Below, piece by piece: positions 51,040 through 59,855 of a DNA stretch of 64,000 nt; the stretch's first letter is position 1; each line of letters starts with the position of its first letter. The stretch is from Muricoccus nepalensis (GTDB taxonomy: Bacteria > Pseudomonadota > Alphaproteobacteria > Acetobacterales > Acetobacteraceae). The position numbers and the translations under genes are program-made. Under the pieces are notes generated by a model. That model ran no database searches and had not been told where the DNA came from. It worked only from the letters and a program-made list of their open reading frames with translations. Where the stretch lies: assembly GCF_006438825.1 (NCBI RefSeq), contig NZ_RCZP01000008.1:79051-143050 (forward strand), in the 5' to 3' direction.

Positions 51040-51837
51040 CTAGCGGTCCTTCCGCCAGAGGCGGCGCAGGCGCTCCCAGAGCCCGGGGCCCGTGCTGCGG
51101 CGCGCGATGCTGCCGTGGCTCGCGTGCGGCCGGCGCGAGGGCGGCGGCAGGGCGCTGGCGACCGTGTGGCGGCCGGAATCCTCGAGGCCGATCAGCCGCT
51201 GCTCGAGCGCGGCCACCCCCGCCACGGCATCCGGCGGGTGGGTGGCGGCGAGCTGGTCGGCGGTGGCGCGGGCGTCGTCGAAGGCCTCGGCGCGGCGGAG
51301 GGCGTCGACGACGCGTATTGTCTGCTCGGCGTCGAGCGGCGGGCCGGCGCGCCAGAGGGCCACCGCCTCCCCCCGCCAGGCGCGGGCGAGGTCGGGCTTG
51401 CGCGCGTCGTCCGCGGCCCAGGCGGCCTGGAGGGTGGCCTCGGCCGCCGCGTGCAGCGCGCCCGTCTCCTCCAGCACGTAGGCGTAGGCGAGGAAGCGGC
51501 GGGAGAGCGGCGGGTGGGTGGTGTCGGCGATCAGCGCGCGGAAGGGCGCGGTGCCCACCGCCTCGATCGCGGCGGGGTGGGCGTGGGCGATCTCGGGCGC
51601 GACGTAGCCGCAATGGGGGCACTGCTGCAGCCAGGCGGCCATGGTGCTGCGGAGCGGCTCGCCCGGGCGGAGGTCCAGGTCCGGCGCGCTCTCGGGCGGC
51701 ATGGCGCGGAAGCGCGTCTGCCGGCTGGCGGTGCCGCAGACGGCGCAGCGAACCTCGGCCGCGCGCGTGCCACCGCGGGGCCCGGGCTGGGGGCCGTTGC
51801 GCGCCGCGTGGAACGGGCCGGGGGTGGGACGGTTCAT
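51040..51837 (-). CDS. Zinc-ribbon and TPR-like protein, DUF2225-like
   Basis: A 265-residue cytosolic protein. The N-terminal part has two Cys pairs (VRCAVCG, QQCPHCGYVAPE) forming a zinc ribbon. The rest (90-220) is helical with TPR-like repeats (FLAYAYVLEETGALHAAAEA, LQAAWAADDARKPDLARAW). The arrangement matches DUF2225-type proteins. The C-terminus is basic. Function unknown. Confidence 0.7.
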   Translation of the reverse strand: MNRPTPGPFHAARNGPQPGPRGGTRAAEVRCAVCGTASRQTRFRAMPPESAPDLDLRPGEPLRSTMAAWLQQCPHCGYVAPEIAHAHPAAIEAVGTAPFRALIADTTHPPLSRRFLAYAYVLEETGALHAAAEATLQAAWAADDARKPDLARAWRGEAVALWRAGPPLDAEQTIRVVDALRRAEAFDDARATADQLAATHPPDAVAGVAALEQRLIGLEDSGRHTVASALPPPSRRPHASHGSIARRSTGPGLWERLRRLWRKDR

Positions 51838-51956
51838 CGCCCTCTAGTTAGTGGCATCGGGCGCTCAAGCGAAGGGGCGGCGTTGCCCGGAATTCGCGGC
51901 GGGGGGCGCGGCCGGCCTGTTGCGCGGAGGCCACCGGCCCTGGCAAAGAGGGCGCC

Positions 51957-52931
51957 ATGCCGCGCGGCGACCTCTTCCCCGACATTGCGCCCTACGAGAC
52001 CGGCCTCCTGCCGCTCTCCCATTCCGGCCATGGCACGCCCGGCGGGCCCTCGCACGTCATGTACTGGGAGCAGGTGGGGAACCCGCGCGGGCAGCCCGTG
52101 CTGTTCCTGCACGGCGGCCCGGGGGCTGGGGCTGGGGCGGTCCACCGCCGCTTCTTCGACCCGCTGCACTGGCGCGTCGTGATCTTCGACCAGCGCGGCG
52201 CCGGCCGCTCCCGCCCGCTCGGTGAGCTGCGGGAGAACACGACGCCGCACCTCGTGCAGGACATCGAGACGCTGCGGCGCTTCCTCGGGATCGACCGCTG
52301 GCTGCTCTTCGGGGGGTCCTGGGGCTCCACCCTCGCGCTGGCCTACGCCCAGGCGCACCCGGAGCGGGTGGCGGGCTGCGTGCTGCGCGGGGTCTTCCTC
52401 GGGCGGGACGACGAGGTGGAGTGGTTCCTCTACGGGCTGAAGCGCGTCTTCCCCGACGCCTGGGCCTCCTTCGCCGAGCACGTCCCCCCGGCCGAGCGCG
52501 GCGACCTGCTGGGCGCCTATCTCCGCCGGCTGACCGACCCCGAGCCCGCCGTGCACATGGCGGCCGCGCGCGCCTGGAGCAACTACGAGGGTCTGTGCAG
52601 CACCCTCCTGCCCAGCCCGGAGACCGTCGCCTCCTTCGCGCAGGACCGCTCCGCCCTCGGCCTCGCCCGGATCGAGGCGCACTACTTCGCGCACAACCTC
52701 TTCTTGCCGCCGGAGGGGTTGCTGGCGGGCATGCACCGGCTGGCCCATGTCGGCGCCGAGATCGTGCAGGGCCGCTACGACATGGTCTGCCCGCCCACCT
52801 CCGCCTTCGAGCTGGCGGAGGCCTGGCCGATGGCCCGGCTGACGGTCGTGCCGGACGCCGGGCACTCGGCGCTGGAGCCGGGGGTGCGGACGGCGCTCGT
52901 CTCGGCGGTGGAGCGCTTCCGGCGCCGCTAG
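51957..52931 (+). CDS. pip: Prolyl aminopeptidase
   Basis: A 324-residue alpha/beta hydrolase that removes N-terminal Pro. Oxyanion segment LHGGPGAG, FDQRGAGRS and the nucleophile Ser121 in FGGSWGSTLAL; family signs YEGLCSTLLPSPE and ENHYF-like IEAHYFAHNLFLP. The catalytic His is in DAGHSALEPG. Normal family size; single gene. Confidence 0.93.
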   Translation: MPRGDLFPDIAPYETGLLPLSHSGHGTPGGPSHVMYWEQVGNPRGQPVLFLHGGPGAGAGAVHRRFFDPLHWRVVIFDQRGAGRSRPLGELRENTTPHLVQDIETLRRFLGIDRWLLFGGSWGSTLALAYAQAHPERVAGCVLRGVFLGRDDEVEWFLYGLKRVFPDAWASFAEHVPPAERGDLLGAYLRRLTDPEPAVHMAAARAWSNYEGLCSTLLPSPETVASFAQDRSALGLARIEAHYFAHNLFLPPEGLLAGMHRLAHVGAEIVQGRYDMVCPPTSAFELAEAWPMARLTVVPDAGHSALEPGVRTALVSAVERFRRR

Positions 52932-52941
52932 CGGCGCTCCC

Positions 52942-53892
52942 TCACACGACGCGGGCGAGCCAGGCCGCGCCGGCCTCGGCCGCGCGCCGGGCCGCGGCGA
53001 CGTGGTCGATGGCCCGCAGGAAGCCGTGGAGCAGGCCGGGGAAGACCTCCTCCTCCACGGCCACGCCGGCCTCGCGCAGGGCGCGCGCCATGGCCCGGTT
53101 CTCGTCCGCCAGCACGTCGAGCTCGGCCACCTGTATCAGGCAGGGCGGCAGGCCCCGCAGGTCGGCCCGGAGCGGCGCGGCGAAGGGGGAGAGGCGGTCG
53201 GCGGGATTCGGGGCGTAGCAGTCCCAATAGAAGCGCATCCGCTCCGCCGTCAGGCCGTAGCCCTCGGCGAAGGCGGCGTAGCTCGGGGTTGCCATCCGGT
53301 CGTCGAAGACGCCGTACTCGAGCAGGAGGCCGCGCAACCGGAGCCCGGGGTCGGACTGGCGGAGCAGCAGCGCGGCGCCGAGGGCGAGGTTGGCCCCCGC
53401 GGAATCGCCCCCGAGCACGATCCGGCCGGGATCGAGCCCCCATTCCGCCCCGTGCGACGCGACCCAGCGCGTGACGGCCGCGACCTCCTCCAGCGCCTGC
53501 GGGAAGGCGGCCTCGGGGCTCAGCGCGTAGTCGGGGGCGAGGACCGCGAGGCCGGAGCCGGCGGCGAGGTTCCGCGCGAGGGCGTCGTGCGTGTCGATGC
53601 TGTTCCAGACCCACCCGCCGCCGTGGAGATGGATGAGGACCGCCAGCGGCCCGTCCGTCGTCGGCCGGTGCAGCCGGCAGAGGAGGCGCCGGCCGCGGAC
53701 GGGCAGCCAGCGGTCCGCGCTCTCGGCCATGCGGGGCTCGGGGTTGGCCAGGGTGAGGTTCAGCGCGTCGTTGGCGGCGCGTGAGGTATCGAGCGGGCGC
53801 TCCAGCCGCGCCGGCGGGAAGGCGGCGGCGCGCGTGGCCATCATCTCGGCGAAGGCGGCCATCTGGGGGTCGAGGCGGGGGTCGTGCGGCAT
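52942..53892 (-). CDS. Alpha/beta hydrolase, hormone-sensitive lipase (family IV) type
   Basis: A 316-residue esterase-like enzyme. HLHGGGWVWNSID supplies the oxyanion hole, GGDSAGANLALGAA the nucleophile Ser, and FPGLLHGFLRA the His of the triad. Natural substrate is unknown. It is convergent with pip. Confidence 0.9.
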   Translation of the reverse strand: MPHDPRLDPQMAAFAEMMATRAAAFPPARLERPLDTSRAANDALNLTLANPEPRMAESADRWLPVRGRRLLCRLHRPTTDGPLAVLIHLHGGGWVWNSIDTHDALARNLAAGSGLAVLAPDYALSPEAAFPQALEEVAAVTRWVASHGAEWGLDPGRIVLGGDSAGANLALGAALLLRQSDPGLRLRGLLLEYGVFDDRMATPSYAAFAEGYGLTAERMRFYWDCYAPNPADRLSPFAAPLRADLRGLPPCLIQVAELDVLADENRAMARALREAGVAVEEEVFPGLLHGFLRAIDHVAAARRAAEAGAAWLARVV

Positions 53893-53989
53893 GGGCGAAG
53901 TGAGGGCCGGTTCCGGCCGCCGTTCAAGGGGCCGGGCGAGGGAGCGGGCCTTTCCGGGGGGCGGACGCGGCGCTAGGATGAGGGCGCGT

Positions 53990-54066
53990 GTCTCCGTAGC
54001 TCAGCAGGATAGAGCACGGGATTCCTAATCCCGGGGCCGTGGGTTCGAATCCCGCCGGGGACACCA
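53990..54066 (+). tRNA. tRNA-Arg (CCU)
   Basis: A full tRNA: acceptor GTCTCCG/CGGGGAC, anticodon loop TTCCTAA (CCU), T-loop TTCGAAT, CCA encoded. It reads AGG codons, rare in such genomes. Confidence 0.95.
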
Positions 54067-54078
54067 TCGCCCCTGCCC

Positions 54079-54834
54079 CTACCGCCAGGCGCGCCAGAAG
54101 AACACCGCCGTCATCACCGCGCTGAACAGGATGACGAAGCCGCGCAGCACGCGGTCCGGCACCCGCCGGGCGAGCCGCGCGCCGGCGTAGCCGCCGACGA
54201 TCGCCGAGACGAGCATCACCAGCGTCTCCGGCCAGTGGACCGACCCCGCGACGACGAAGCAGGCGACGGCCACGAGGTTGGCGACGCTGACGAGGACGGT
54301 GCGCAGCGCGCTCATGGCCTTGATGTCGATATCGCCGAGCAGGCCCCAGGTCGCCATCATCATGATGCCGACCCCGCCGCCGAAGTAGCCGGCGTAGACC
54401 GAGAGCACGACCTGCGCGGCGAGCACCGCCCCGCGCCCGATCCGCACCCGCTGGCGCAGCGCCGCGCCGAGGGGACGTCCGAAGGCGAAGGCGAGGGTGC
54501 CGACCAGGAGCAGCCAGGGCAGCGCCCCGTCGAAGGCGCGCTGGGTGGTCGCGAGCAGCAGCAGCGCGCCGGCCAGCCCGCCGGCGAGGCTGATGAGCAG
54601 AAGCACCGGGAGGCGGATGCCGTGCAGGGTCTGGAAGTCGTGCCGCCAGGCCCAGGCGCTGGCCAGCGTGCCCGGCACGAGGGCGACGGTGCTCGAGGCG
54701 TTCGCGGTGACCGACGGAAGGCCGACGAAGATCATGGCGGGAATGCTGACGAAGGAGCCGCCGCCCGCCGCGGCGTTGAGCGTTCCCGCGAAGAAGCCGG
54801 CCGCCAGCATGACGAGAGCTGTTTCAAGGGTCAT
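54079..54834 (-). CDS. TSUP-family (TauE/SafE) membrane permease
   Basis: A 251-residue protein with eight hydrophobic helices in two repeats, containing GFFAGTLNAAAGGGSFVSIPAMIF and VYAGYFGGGVGIMMMATWG, the family marks. These permeases export or import sulphite, sulphonates or other organosulphur anions. No sulphur genes lie beside it, so the substrate is open. Confidence 0.9.
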   Translation of the reverse strand: MTLETALVMLAAGFFAGTLNAAAGGGSFVSIPAMIFVGLPSVTANASSTVALVPGTLASAWAWRHDFQTLHGIRLPVLLLISLAGGLAGALLLLATTQRAFDGALPWLLLVGTLAFAFGRPLGAALRQRVRIGRGAVLAAQVVLSVYAGYFGGGVGIMMMATWGLLGDIDIKAMSALRTVLVSVANLVAVACFVVAGSVHWPETLVMLVSAIVGGYAGARLARRVPDRVLRGFVILFSAVMTAVFFWRAWR

Positions 54835-55134
54835 CCGAGGGCCTTGGCAGGGAGGGGCGGACGGCCCCCGCGCCGGTCCCGCGCGGGGCCGCCCCGCGCG
54901 AGGGCTCGCCGGGCGGCGACCCTAGCGCCCGGAGCCCGCGGCGGGAAACCGGGCCGGCCGCGCCCGTCCGCGGCGCCCAGGAATGAACGGCACTCCGCCC
55001 GGGCGGGCTGGCCGCGCGGCGGGGACCGGAGTAAGCGCGCGGGGCGGGCCGGGCGGCACCAGCGAGGCCGGCGGCTCTCCCCGGGCGCGGCGAGCCCCGG
55101 CGCCGGCGCCCCGCCCGCCCCGGGAGGCCTCACC
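54835..55134. other. Intergenic region
   Basis: 300 bases, very G+C-rich, with no convincing gene; it must hold promoters for the permease and response-regulator genes. No clear operator seen. Confidence 0.4.
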
Positions 55135-55512
55135 ATGTGCGACGTTCTCTTGCTGGAGGACCACCCCGAGGTCCTCGACCTCGTCCAGGCGGCGCTGGAG
55201 CTCCGCGGCTTCACGGTCCAGGTCTGCGGGACCGCCGAGGCCGCGCTCGCCTATCTCCGCTCCGGCGCGCCCTGCCAGGTCATCCTGTCGGACATCGACC
55301 TCGGGCGCGGGATGGACGGCTTCGCGGTGGTCGACGAGGCGCGCCGCGCGCGGCCGGGGCTGCGGGCGCTCTACTACAGCGGCCACGCGCGGCCCCCGGC
55401 CGGGCGCGGGCTGGGGGAGAACGAGCGCTTCCTCGAGAAGCCTTTCAGCCGCCTGGCGCTCTTCGAGCTGCTCGCCGAGCTGGGGGTCTGGCCGGGCGGC
55501 GCGGCGCCGTAA
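55135..55512 (+). CDS. Single-domain response regulator
   Basis: A 125-residue receiver with no output domain: LLLEDHPEVLDLVQAALEL (acidic pocket), VILSDIDLG (phospho-acceptor Asp), ALYYSGH (Thr/Ser position) and FLEKPFSRLAL (Lys). GGGAGG precedes the ATG. No kinase is adjacent; the LOV kinase at 35 kb is a distant candidate only. Confidence 0.9.
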   Translation: MCDVLLLEDHPEVLDLVQAALELRGFTVQVCGTAEAALAYLRSGAPCQVILSDIDLGRGMDGFAVVDEARRARPGLRALYYSGHARPPAGRGLGENERFLEKPFSRLALFELLAELGVWPGGAAP

Positions 55513-55892
55513 GATCCTGTCGGCGTTCTTTACGCCGCGGGCGAACGGCGGGGGGAGGCGGTCGGCAGCGCCATGTGATTGCTCGCTTCGCGCGCTTGGC
55601 ACGTCGGATGCACTTCCGGGAGAAGTTGCGGATTGTTGCTTCGCGACGCCGGCGGCGGGTTGCCGCGGAACGGGAATGGCCCTGGAAAGGGATGGTTCCG
55701 CCGGAGGGAGGCCTTCAGGGCCGCGGGGCGAGGCGCCCCGCCAGGGGTGAGGCGGCACGGTCCGCCGAGGGAGGGGTTGATGACGATCGGGCAACGCGCA
55801 GGCAGACAGGGGCTTTCCCGAACCCGCCCTTTCCAGCCCCCCTTCCCCCAGGCGACGGAGGCGCGCCCTGCGACGGCGTCGCGTTGCCGGGG
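55513..55892. other. Gene-poor stretch
   Basis: 380 bases after the response regulator. All frames found are low-complexity. A run of lower G+C lies at 55,570-55,650. Nothing else seen. Confidence 0.4.
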
Positions 55893-56030
55893 ATGAGGGA
55901 GTTCGGCGCCGTCCGCGCGGGAATGATCAACCAGCGCTGGTCCTGGCCGCTCTGCGGCACGGTGCTGCTGACGGGCTCGATGCTCGTCTGGCTCCTTATC
56001 GCGCGCGCCCTGGCCCATTGCCTGAGCTGA
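55893..56030 (+). CDS. Small single-helix membrane protein
   Basis: A 45-residue protein with one helix (SWPLCGTVLLTGSMLVWLLI) near the C-terminus. The start may be the ATG at 55,893 or 55,923. No strong ribosome site is visible. The helix and the normal stop are in favour, but this is a modest call. Confidence 0.45.
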   Translation: MREFGAVRAGMINQRWSWPLCGTVLLTGSMLVWLLIARALAHCLS

Positions 56031-56060
56031 GGCGTCGCGCCCGGGCTGCCCGAGCCCCGG

Positions 56061-56105
56061 CCGCCCGCGCCCAATCCGCCCGCACTCAGTCCGCCCGCGC
56101 CCAGC
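56061..56105. repeat. Three 15-bp tandem repeats at the end of the sugar transferase gene
   Basis: Units CCGCCCGCGCCCAAT, CCGCCCGCACTCAGT and CCGCCCGCGCCCAGC follow without gaps. The stop codon of the minus-strand sugar transferase falls inside the middle unit. Confidence 0.75.
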
Positions 56106-56541
56106 CGGTGACGCCGGGACGCGGGAGCGGCCCCTCCGCCGCGCTGTCCCATGCCTCCGCGGGCGCCGGGCCGACGAGCGTCATGTCGCCGCGCAGGAGG
56201 TTCAGCAGCACGGGAAGCTGGTCGATCCGCACCGGCCGCATCCACCGGCCCAGGCGGGTCGGCGCGCGCGAGGCCTCCTCGGTGCTCCGGAAGGCGAGGA
56301 GCTGGAAGCGGCGCCCCGCGTGGCCGATGCGGTACTCGCGCTGCAGGACGGGTCCCGGGCCGTCCAGGCGGACGGCCAGGGCGACCAGCAGCAGGAGCGG
56401 CAGGGCGAGCGCGAGCAGGAGAAGCGCGACCGTCACGTCGACGGCGCGGAGGCCCAGAGAGACGGCCGCCGCCTCGGGCGGCGGGTCGGCGAGGCGGAGG
56501 ATCTCGGCGTTGTTCCGATCCCGCAGGAGAGAGTCGGGCAC
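56086..56541 (-). CDS. Truncated bacterial sugar transferase (WcaJ/PglC-like), probably inactive
   Basis: A 151-residue protein of the phosphoglycosyl-transferase family that normally moves a sugar phosphate to undecaprenyl phosphate. It has the hydrophobic hairpin (VDVTVALLLLALALPLLLLV), DGPGPVLQREYRIG and LLNLLRGDMTLVGPAP. The catalytic Asp-Glu pair reads Asp107-Gln108 (RIDQLP), and the protein stops at GVTGWARAD where relatives continue for about 40-50 residues. Both point to decay or a new role. No polysaccharide genes are near. Confidence 0.75.
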   Translation of the reverse strand: MPDSLLRDRNNAEILRLADPPPEAAAVSLGLRAVDVTVALLLLALALPLLLLVALAVRLDGPGPVLQREYRIGHAGRRFQLLAFRSTEEASRAPTRLGRWMRPVRIDQLPVLLNLLRGDMTLVGPAPAEAWDSAAEGPLPRPGVTGWARAD

Positions 56542-56731
56542 TGGTCGGGTCCGTCATCGGCTGTGACAGGCTTAGCGCGGTTGCGGCCTGTGCGATGCAG
56601 CATATGACATCGTCCCGCCAAAACGGTGTGACGGTTGTCCGACTTGAGCGGTTCGTGAATCCCCTTGCGCGCCCGTCATTCCGGCAAGCCGAACAAGGGC
56701 AGCAAAGACCCTTCCCCTGTGGCGGATCGGG

Positions 56732-56944
56732 TCAGGACAGGACGGAGACGAGGCCGACGATTCCGGCCCAGAGAAGGGCCGAGAGGGATCCTATGACGAG
56801 GATCGCCGTCCGCAGCGGGAGGCGCCCCTCCTCGTCGCCCGGGAGCGCGAGGTCATAGGAAGGGTTGGAGGGCGCGAGGGGGGCGGTGTTGGCCTGCACG
56901 ACTGCTCTCGATCCGAAACGTTGCCCTGTTCTAGGGCTCGGCAT
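56732..56944 (-). CDS. Small membrane protein of unknown function
   Basis: A 70-residue protein: a polar front (SNPSYDLALPGDEEGRLPL) and one C-terminal helix (TAILVIGSLSALLWAGIVGL). The ATG at 56,944 is used. It is divergent from modA. No family is recognised. Confidence 0.55.
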   Translation of the reverse strand: MPSPRTGQRFGSRAVVQANTAPLAPSNPSYDLALPGDEEGRLPLRTAILVIGSLSALLWAGIVGLVSVLS

Positions 56945-57073
56945 GGATCCGGCGCCAAGCAGCTTTTGTCAGTTTTGGTAACGAATATCTAACGAAAGCT
57001 GGTGGCCCGCTCGCTTGCTGCCGCCGGCGAGGGCCCACTAGACCACCGGGGATCGCGGAGGGAGAAAGACACG

Positions 57074-57859
57074 ATGCGCCGCCGCCTCCTGCCCGCCCTC
57101 GCGGCCGCCGGCCTCGCGGGCTCCTGCCTCGCGCCACGGGCCGCCCGCGCGCAGGAGGCCCTGACCGTCTTTGCTGCGGCGAGCCTCACCGACGCGATGC
57201 GCGCCCTCGGCGAGGCTTGGCGGGCGGCGGGCCACCCCCCTCCCCGCCTTTCCTTCGCCGCGTCCTCCGCCCTCGCGCGGCAGATCGAGCAGGGGGCGCC
57301 GGCGGACCTCTTCGCCTCGGCGGACGAGGCCTGGATGGACTATCTCGAGGAGCGCCGCCTCCTCCTGGAAGGCACGCGGGTCAGCCCGCTCGCCAACAGC
57401 CTCGTCCTCGTGGCCCCCGCCGACCGGGCGGCGCCCGTGGCGCTCGCGCGGGGCACGGACCTCCTCGCCCTGCTCGGCCCGCGCGGGCGTCTCGCGGTGG
57501 GCGATCCGTCCAACGTGCCGGCGGGCCGCTACGCCCGGGCGGCGCTGACCTGGATGGGCGCCTGGGACGCGCTGGAGCCGCGCCTCGCGCGGGCGGACAA
57601 CGTGCGCTCCGCCCTGCTGCTGGTGGAGCGCGGGGAGGCGCCGCTCGGGATCGTCTACGCGACCGACGCGGCGGCCTCCCCCGGCGTGCGCGCGGTGGGC
57701 ACCTTCCCCCCGGAGAGCCACCCGCCGGTCACCTACCCCTTCGCCCTCACCCGCCGCGCCGCGGGGAACGCGGCCGCGCGCGCCTTCCTCGCCTTCGCCA
57801 CGGGGCCGGAGGCCGCGGCGACCTACGGGCGGCTCGGCTTCGTGCTGCGGGCGCCCTAG
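57074..57859 (+). CDS. modA: Molybdate ABC transporter binding protein
   Basis: A 261-residue periplasmic receptor for molybdate or tungstate. Signal peptide (RRRLLPALAAAGLAGSCLAP), then LTVFAAASLTDAMRALGEAW, FAASSALARQIEQGAPADLFASADEAWM, VGDPSNVPAGRYARAAL and GIVYATDAAA, the ModA marks. Followed by modB after 5 bases and modC after 13 more. Confidence 0.95.
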   Translation: MRRRLLPALAAAGLAGSCLAPRAARAQEALTVFAAASLTDAMRALGEAWRAAGHPPPRLSFAASSALARQIEQGAPADLFASADEAWMDYLEERRLLLEGTRVSPLANSLVLVAPADRAAPVALARGTDLLALLGPRGRLAVGDPSNVPAGRYARAALTWMGAWDALEPRLARADNVRSALLLVERGEAPLGIVYATDAAASPGVRAVGTFPPESHPPVTYPFALTRRAAGNAAARAFLAFATGPEAAATYGRLGFVLRAP

Positions 57860-57864
57860 CGGCC

Positions 57865-58563
57865 ATGGTCCTCGCGCCCGAGGAATGGGAGGCGGTCCGG
57901 CTCAGCCTCGCCGTGGCGCTGCGCTCCGTCGCCTTCGGGCTGCCGCCGGCGGTGCTGGCGGCCTGGCTCCTGGCGCGGGGGCGCTTCCCCGGGCGGGCGC
58001 TGCTCGACGCGCTGGTGCACCTGCCTCTGGTGATGCCGCCGGTCGTCGTGGGCTGGCTGCTGCTCGTGACCTTCGGGCTGCGCGGGCCAGTGGGCTCGCT
58101 CTTGGACGCCTGGTTCGGGGTGCGCCTCGTCTTCACCACCGCCGGCGCGTCGCTCGCCACCGCCGTTATGTCCTTCCCGCTGATCGTGCGGGCGGTGCGG
58201 CTGAGCCTGGACGCCGTCGACCCCGGGCTGGAGGCGGCGGCGCGCACGCTCGGCGCCGGGTCGCTCGACCGCTTCGCGACGGTCACGCTGCCGCTGATCG
58301 CGCCCGGCATCCTCTCGGGCGCGATCACCGCCTTCGCGGCGGGGCTCGGGGAGTTCGGGGCGGTGATCACCTTCGCCTCCAACATCCCCGGCGAGACCCA
58401 GACCCTGCCGCTGGCGATCTACGCCGCGACGCAGACCCCGGGCGGCGAGGCGACGGCGGCCCGGCTGGCCGCGGTGTCGCTCGCCCTCGCGGTGGCGGGG
58501 CTGCTGCTCGCGGACCTCGCGGGGCGGCGGCTCGCGGTCGCGCTCGGCCGGCCCCTGCGATGA
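57865..58563 (+). CDS. modB: Molybdate ABC transporter permease
   Basis: A 232-residue inner-membrane permease. Five or six helices, with the ATPase-coupling EAA loop (EAAARTLGAGSLDRFATVTLPL) and LPLVMPPVVVGWLLL at the start of the core. The ATG at 57,865 lies 5 bases after modA. Confidence 0.95.
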   Translation: MVLAPEEWEAVRLSLAVALRSVAFGLPPAVLAAWLLARGRFPGRALLDALVHLPLVMPPVVVGWLLLVTFGLRGPVGSLLDAWFGVRLVFTTAGASLATAVMSFPLIVRAVRLSLDAVDPGLEAAARTLGAGSLDRFATVTLPLIAPGILSGAITAFAAGLGEFGAVITFASNIPGETQTLPLAIYAATQTPGGEATAARLAAVSLALAVAGLLLADLAGRRLAVALGRPLR

Positions 58564-58576
58564 TCGTGGGACGCTG

Positions 58577-59674
58577 ATGCTGGAGGTCTCGCTGTCCCAC
58601 CGCTTCGGCGGGCGGGAGGGCTTCCGGCTCGACGCGGGCTTCACGGCCCCGGCGCCGGGCGTCACCGCGATCTTCGGGCCGTCCGGCTGCGGGAAGTCGA
58701 CGCTGCTCCTCGCCGTGGCGGGGCTGCTCCGGCCGGACGAGGGGCGGGTCGCGCTGGACGGGGCGGTGCTGCTGGACAGCGCCTCGGGCGTCGCGGTGCC
58801 GCCGGAGCGGCGGCGCTGCGGGGTGGTGTTCCAGGACGCGCGGCTCTTCCCGCACCTCTCGGTCGAGACGAACCTCCGCTACGGCGCCCGCCGCGCGCCG
58901 CAGGACGCGACCGGGCCGGAATTCGGGGAGGTGGTGGAGCTTCTCGGCATCGGCGCCCTGCTCGGCCGGCGGCCGGGCGCGCTCTCGGGCGGGGAGCGGC
59001 AGCGGGTGGCGCTCGGCCGCGCCCTGCTGTCGCGGCCGCGGCTGCTGCTGATGGACGAGCCGCTCGCCGCCCTCGACGCCCCCCGCCGGGCGGAGGTGCT
59101 GCCCTTCCTCGCCCGCGTCCGCGACCGCTTCCGCCTGCCCATGCTCCTCGTCACCCACGCGCTGGACGAGGTGGACCGGCTGGCCGACCACCTCGTGCTG
59201 ATGGAGGCCGGGCGCGTGCTGGCGGCGGGCACGGTGGAGGCGCTCTCGGCCCGGACCGATCTGCCGCTGCTGGTGGGGCGGCGGGACGCGGGGGCGGCGC
59301 TCGCCTGCCGGGTGCTCGGGCACGAGCCCGCCCGCGAGCTGACGCGCCTCGGCTTCGCGGGCGGCGAGCTGCGCGTGCCGCTCCGCGCGGGCGTGGCGGG
59401 CGAGGCGATCCGGGTGCGTGTGCGGGCGCGGGACGTGTCGGTCGCGCTCGAGGAGCCGCGCGGGCTGTCGGTGCAGAACGTCCTGCCCGCGACCCTTCTC
59501 TCGGTCGAGGCGGCGGGGCCGCACGAGGCGATGCTGCGACTGGCGGTCGGGGAGGCGGTGCTGCTGTCCCGCGTGACGCGGGACGCGGTGCGGCGGCTGG
59601 GCTTGCGGCCGGGGCTGCCGGTCTGGGCCCTCGTGAAGTCCGCCGCCTTCGGGCCGGATGGCGAGGGCGGCTGA
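58577..59674 (+). CDS. modC: Molybdate ABC transporter ATPase
   Basis: A 365-residue ATPase: Walker A FGPSGCGKSTLLL, Q-loop VFQDARLFPHLS, signature LSGGERQRVALGRAL, Walker B LLLMDEPLAALD and H-loop LVTHALDE. The last 80 residues form a TOBE domain that binds molybdate (LSVQNVLPATLLSVEA). Final gene of modABC; no modE is seen in the window. Confidence 0.95.
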   Translation: MLEVSLSHRFGGREGFRLDAGFTAPAPGVTAIFGPSGCGKSTLLLAVAGLLRPDEGRVALDGAVLLDSASGVAVPPERRRCGVVFQDARLFPHLSVETNLRYGARRAPQDATGPEFGEVVELLGIGALLGRRPGALSGGERQRVALGRALLSRPRLLLMDEPLAALDAPRRAEVLPFLARVRDRFRLPMLLVTHALDEVDRLADHLVLMEAGRVLAAGTVEALSARTDLPLLVGRRDAGAALACRVLGHEPARELTRLGFAGGELRVPLRAGVAGEAIRVRVRARDVSVALEEPRGLSVQNVLPATLLSVEAAGPHEAMLRLAVGEAVLLSRVTRDAVRRLGLRPGLPVWALVKSAAFGPDGEGG

Positions 59675-59679
59675 GGGCG

Positions 59680-59754
59680 TGGAGCGGGCGATGGGAATCG
59701 AACCCACGACATTCAGCTTGGGAAGCTGACGTTCTACCTCTGAACTACGCCCGC
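59680..59754 (-). tRNA. tRNA-Gly (CCC)
   Basis: A complete tRNA: acceptor GCGGGCG/CGCCCGC, anticodon loop TTCCCAA (CCC), T-loop TTCGATT, CCA encoded. It reads GGG only, so it does not replace the tRNA-Gly(UCC) broken at 29.6 kb for GGA codons. Confidence 0.95.
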
Positions 59755-59855
59755 GCTCGGTGATCCGCGCCCGCGACAACTAGCGCAGGGCGCGGCCCCG
59801 CGCAATCGGCCGCACGATGGCGGCGGTGCGGGCCCGCCCGGTCAGCCGCGCGCCG

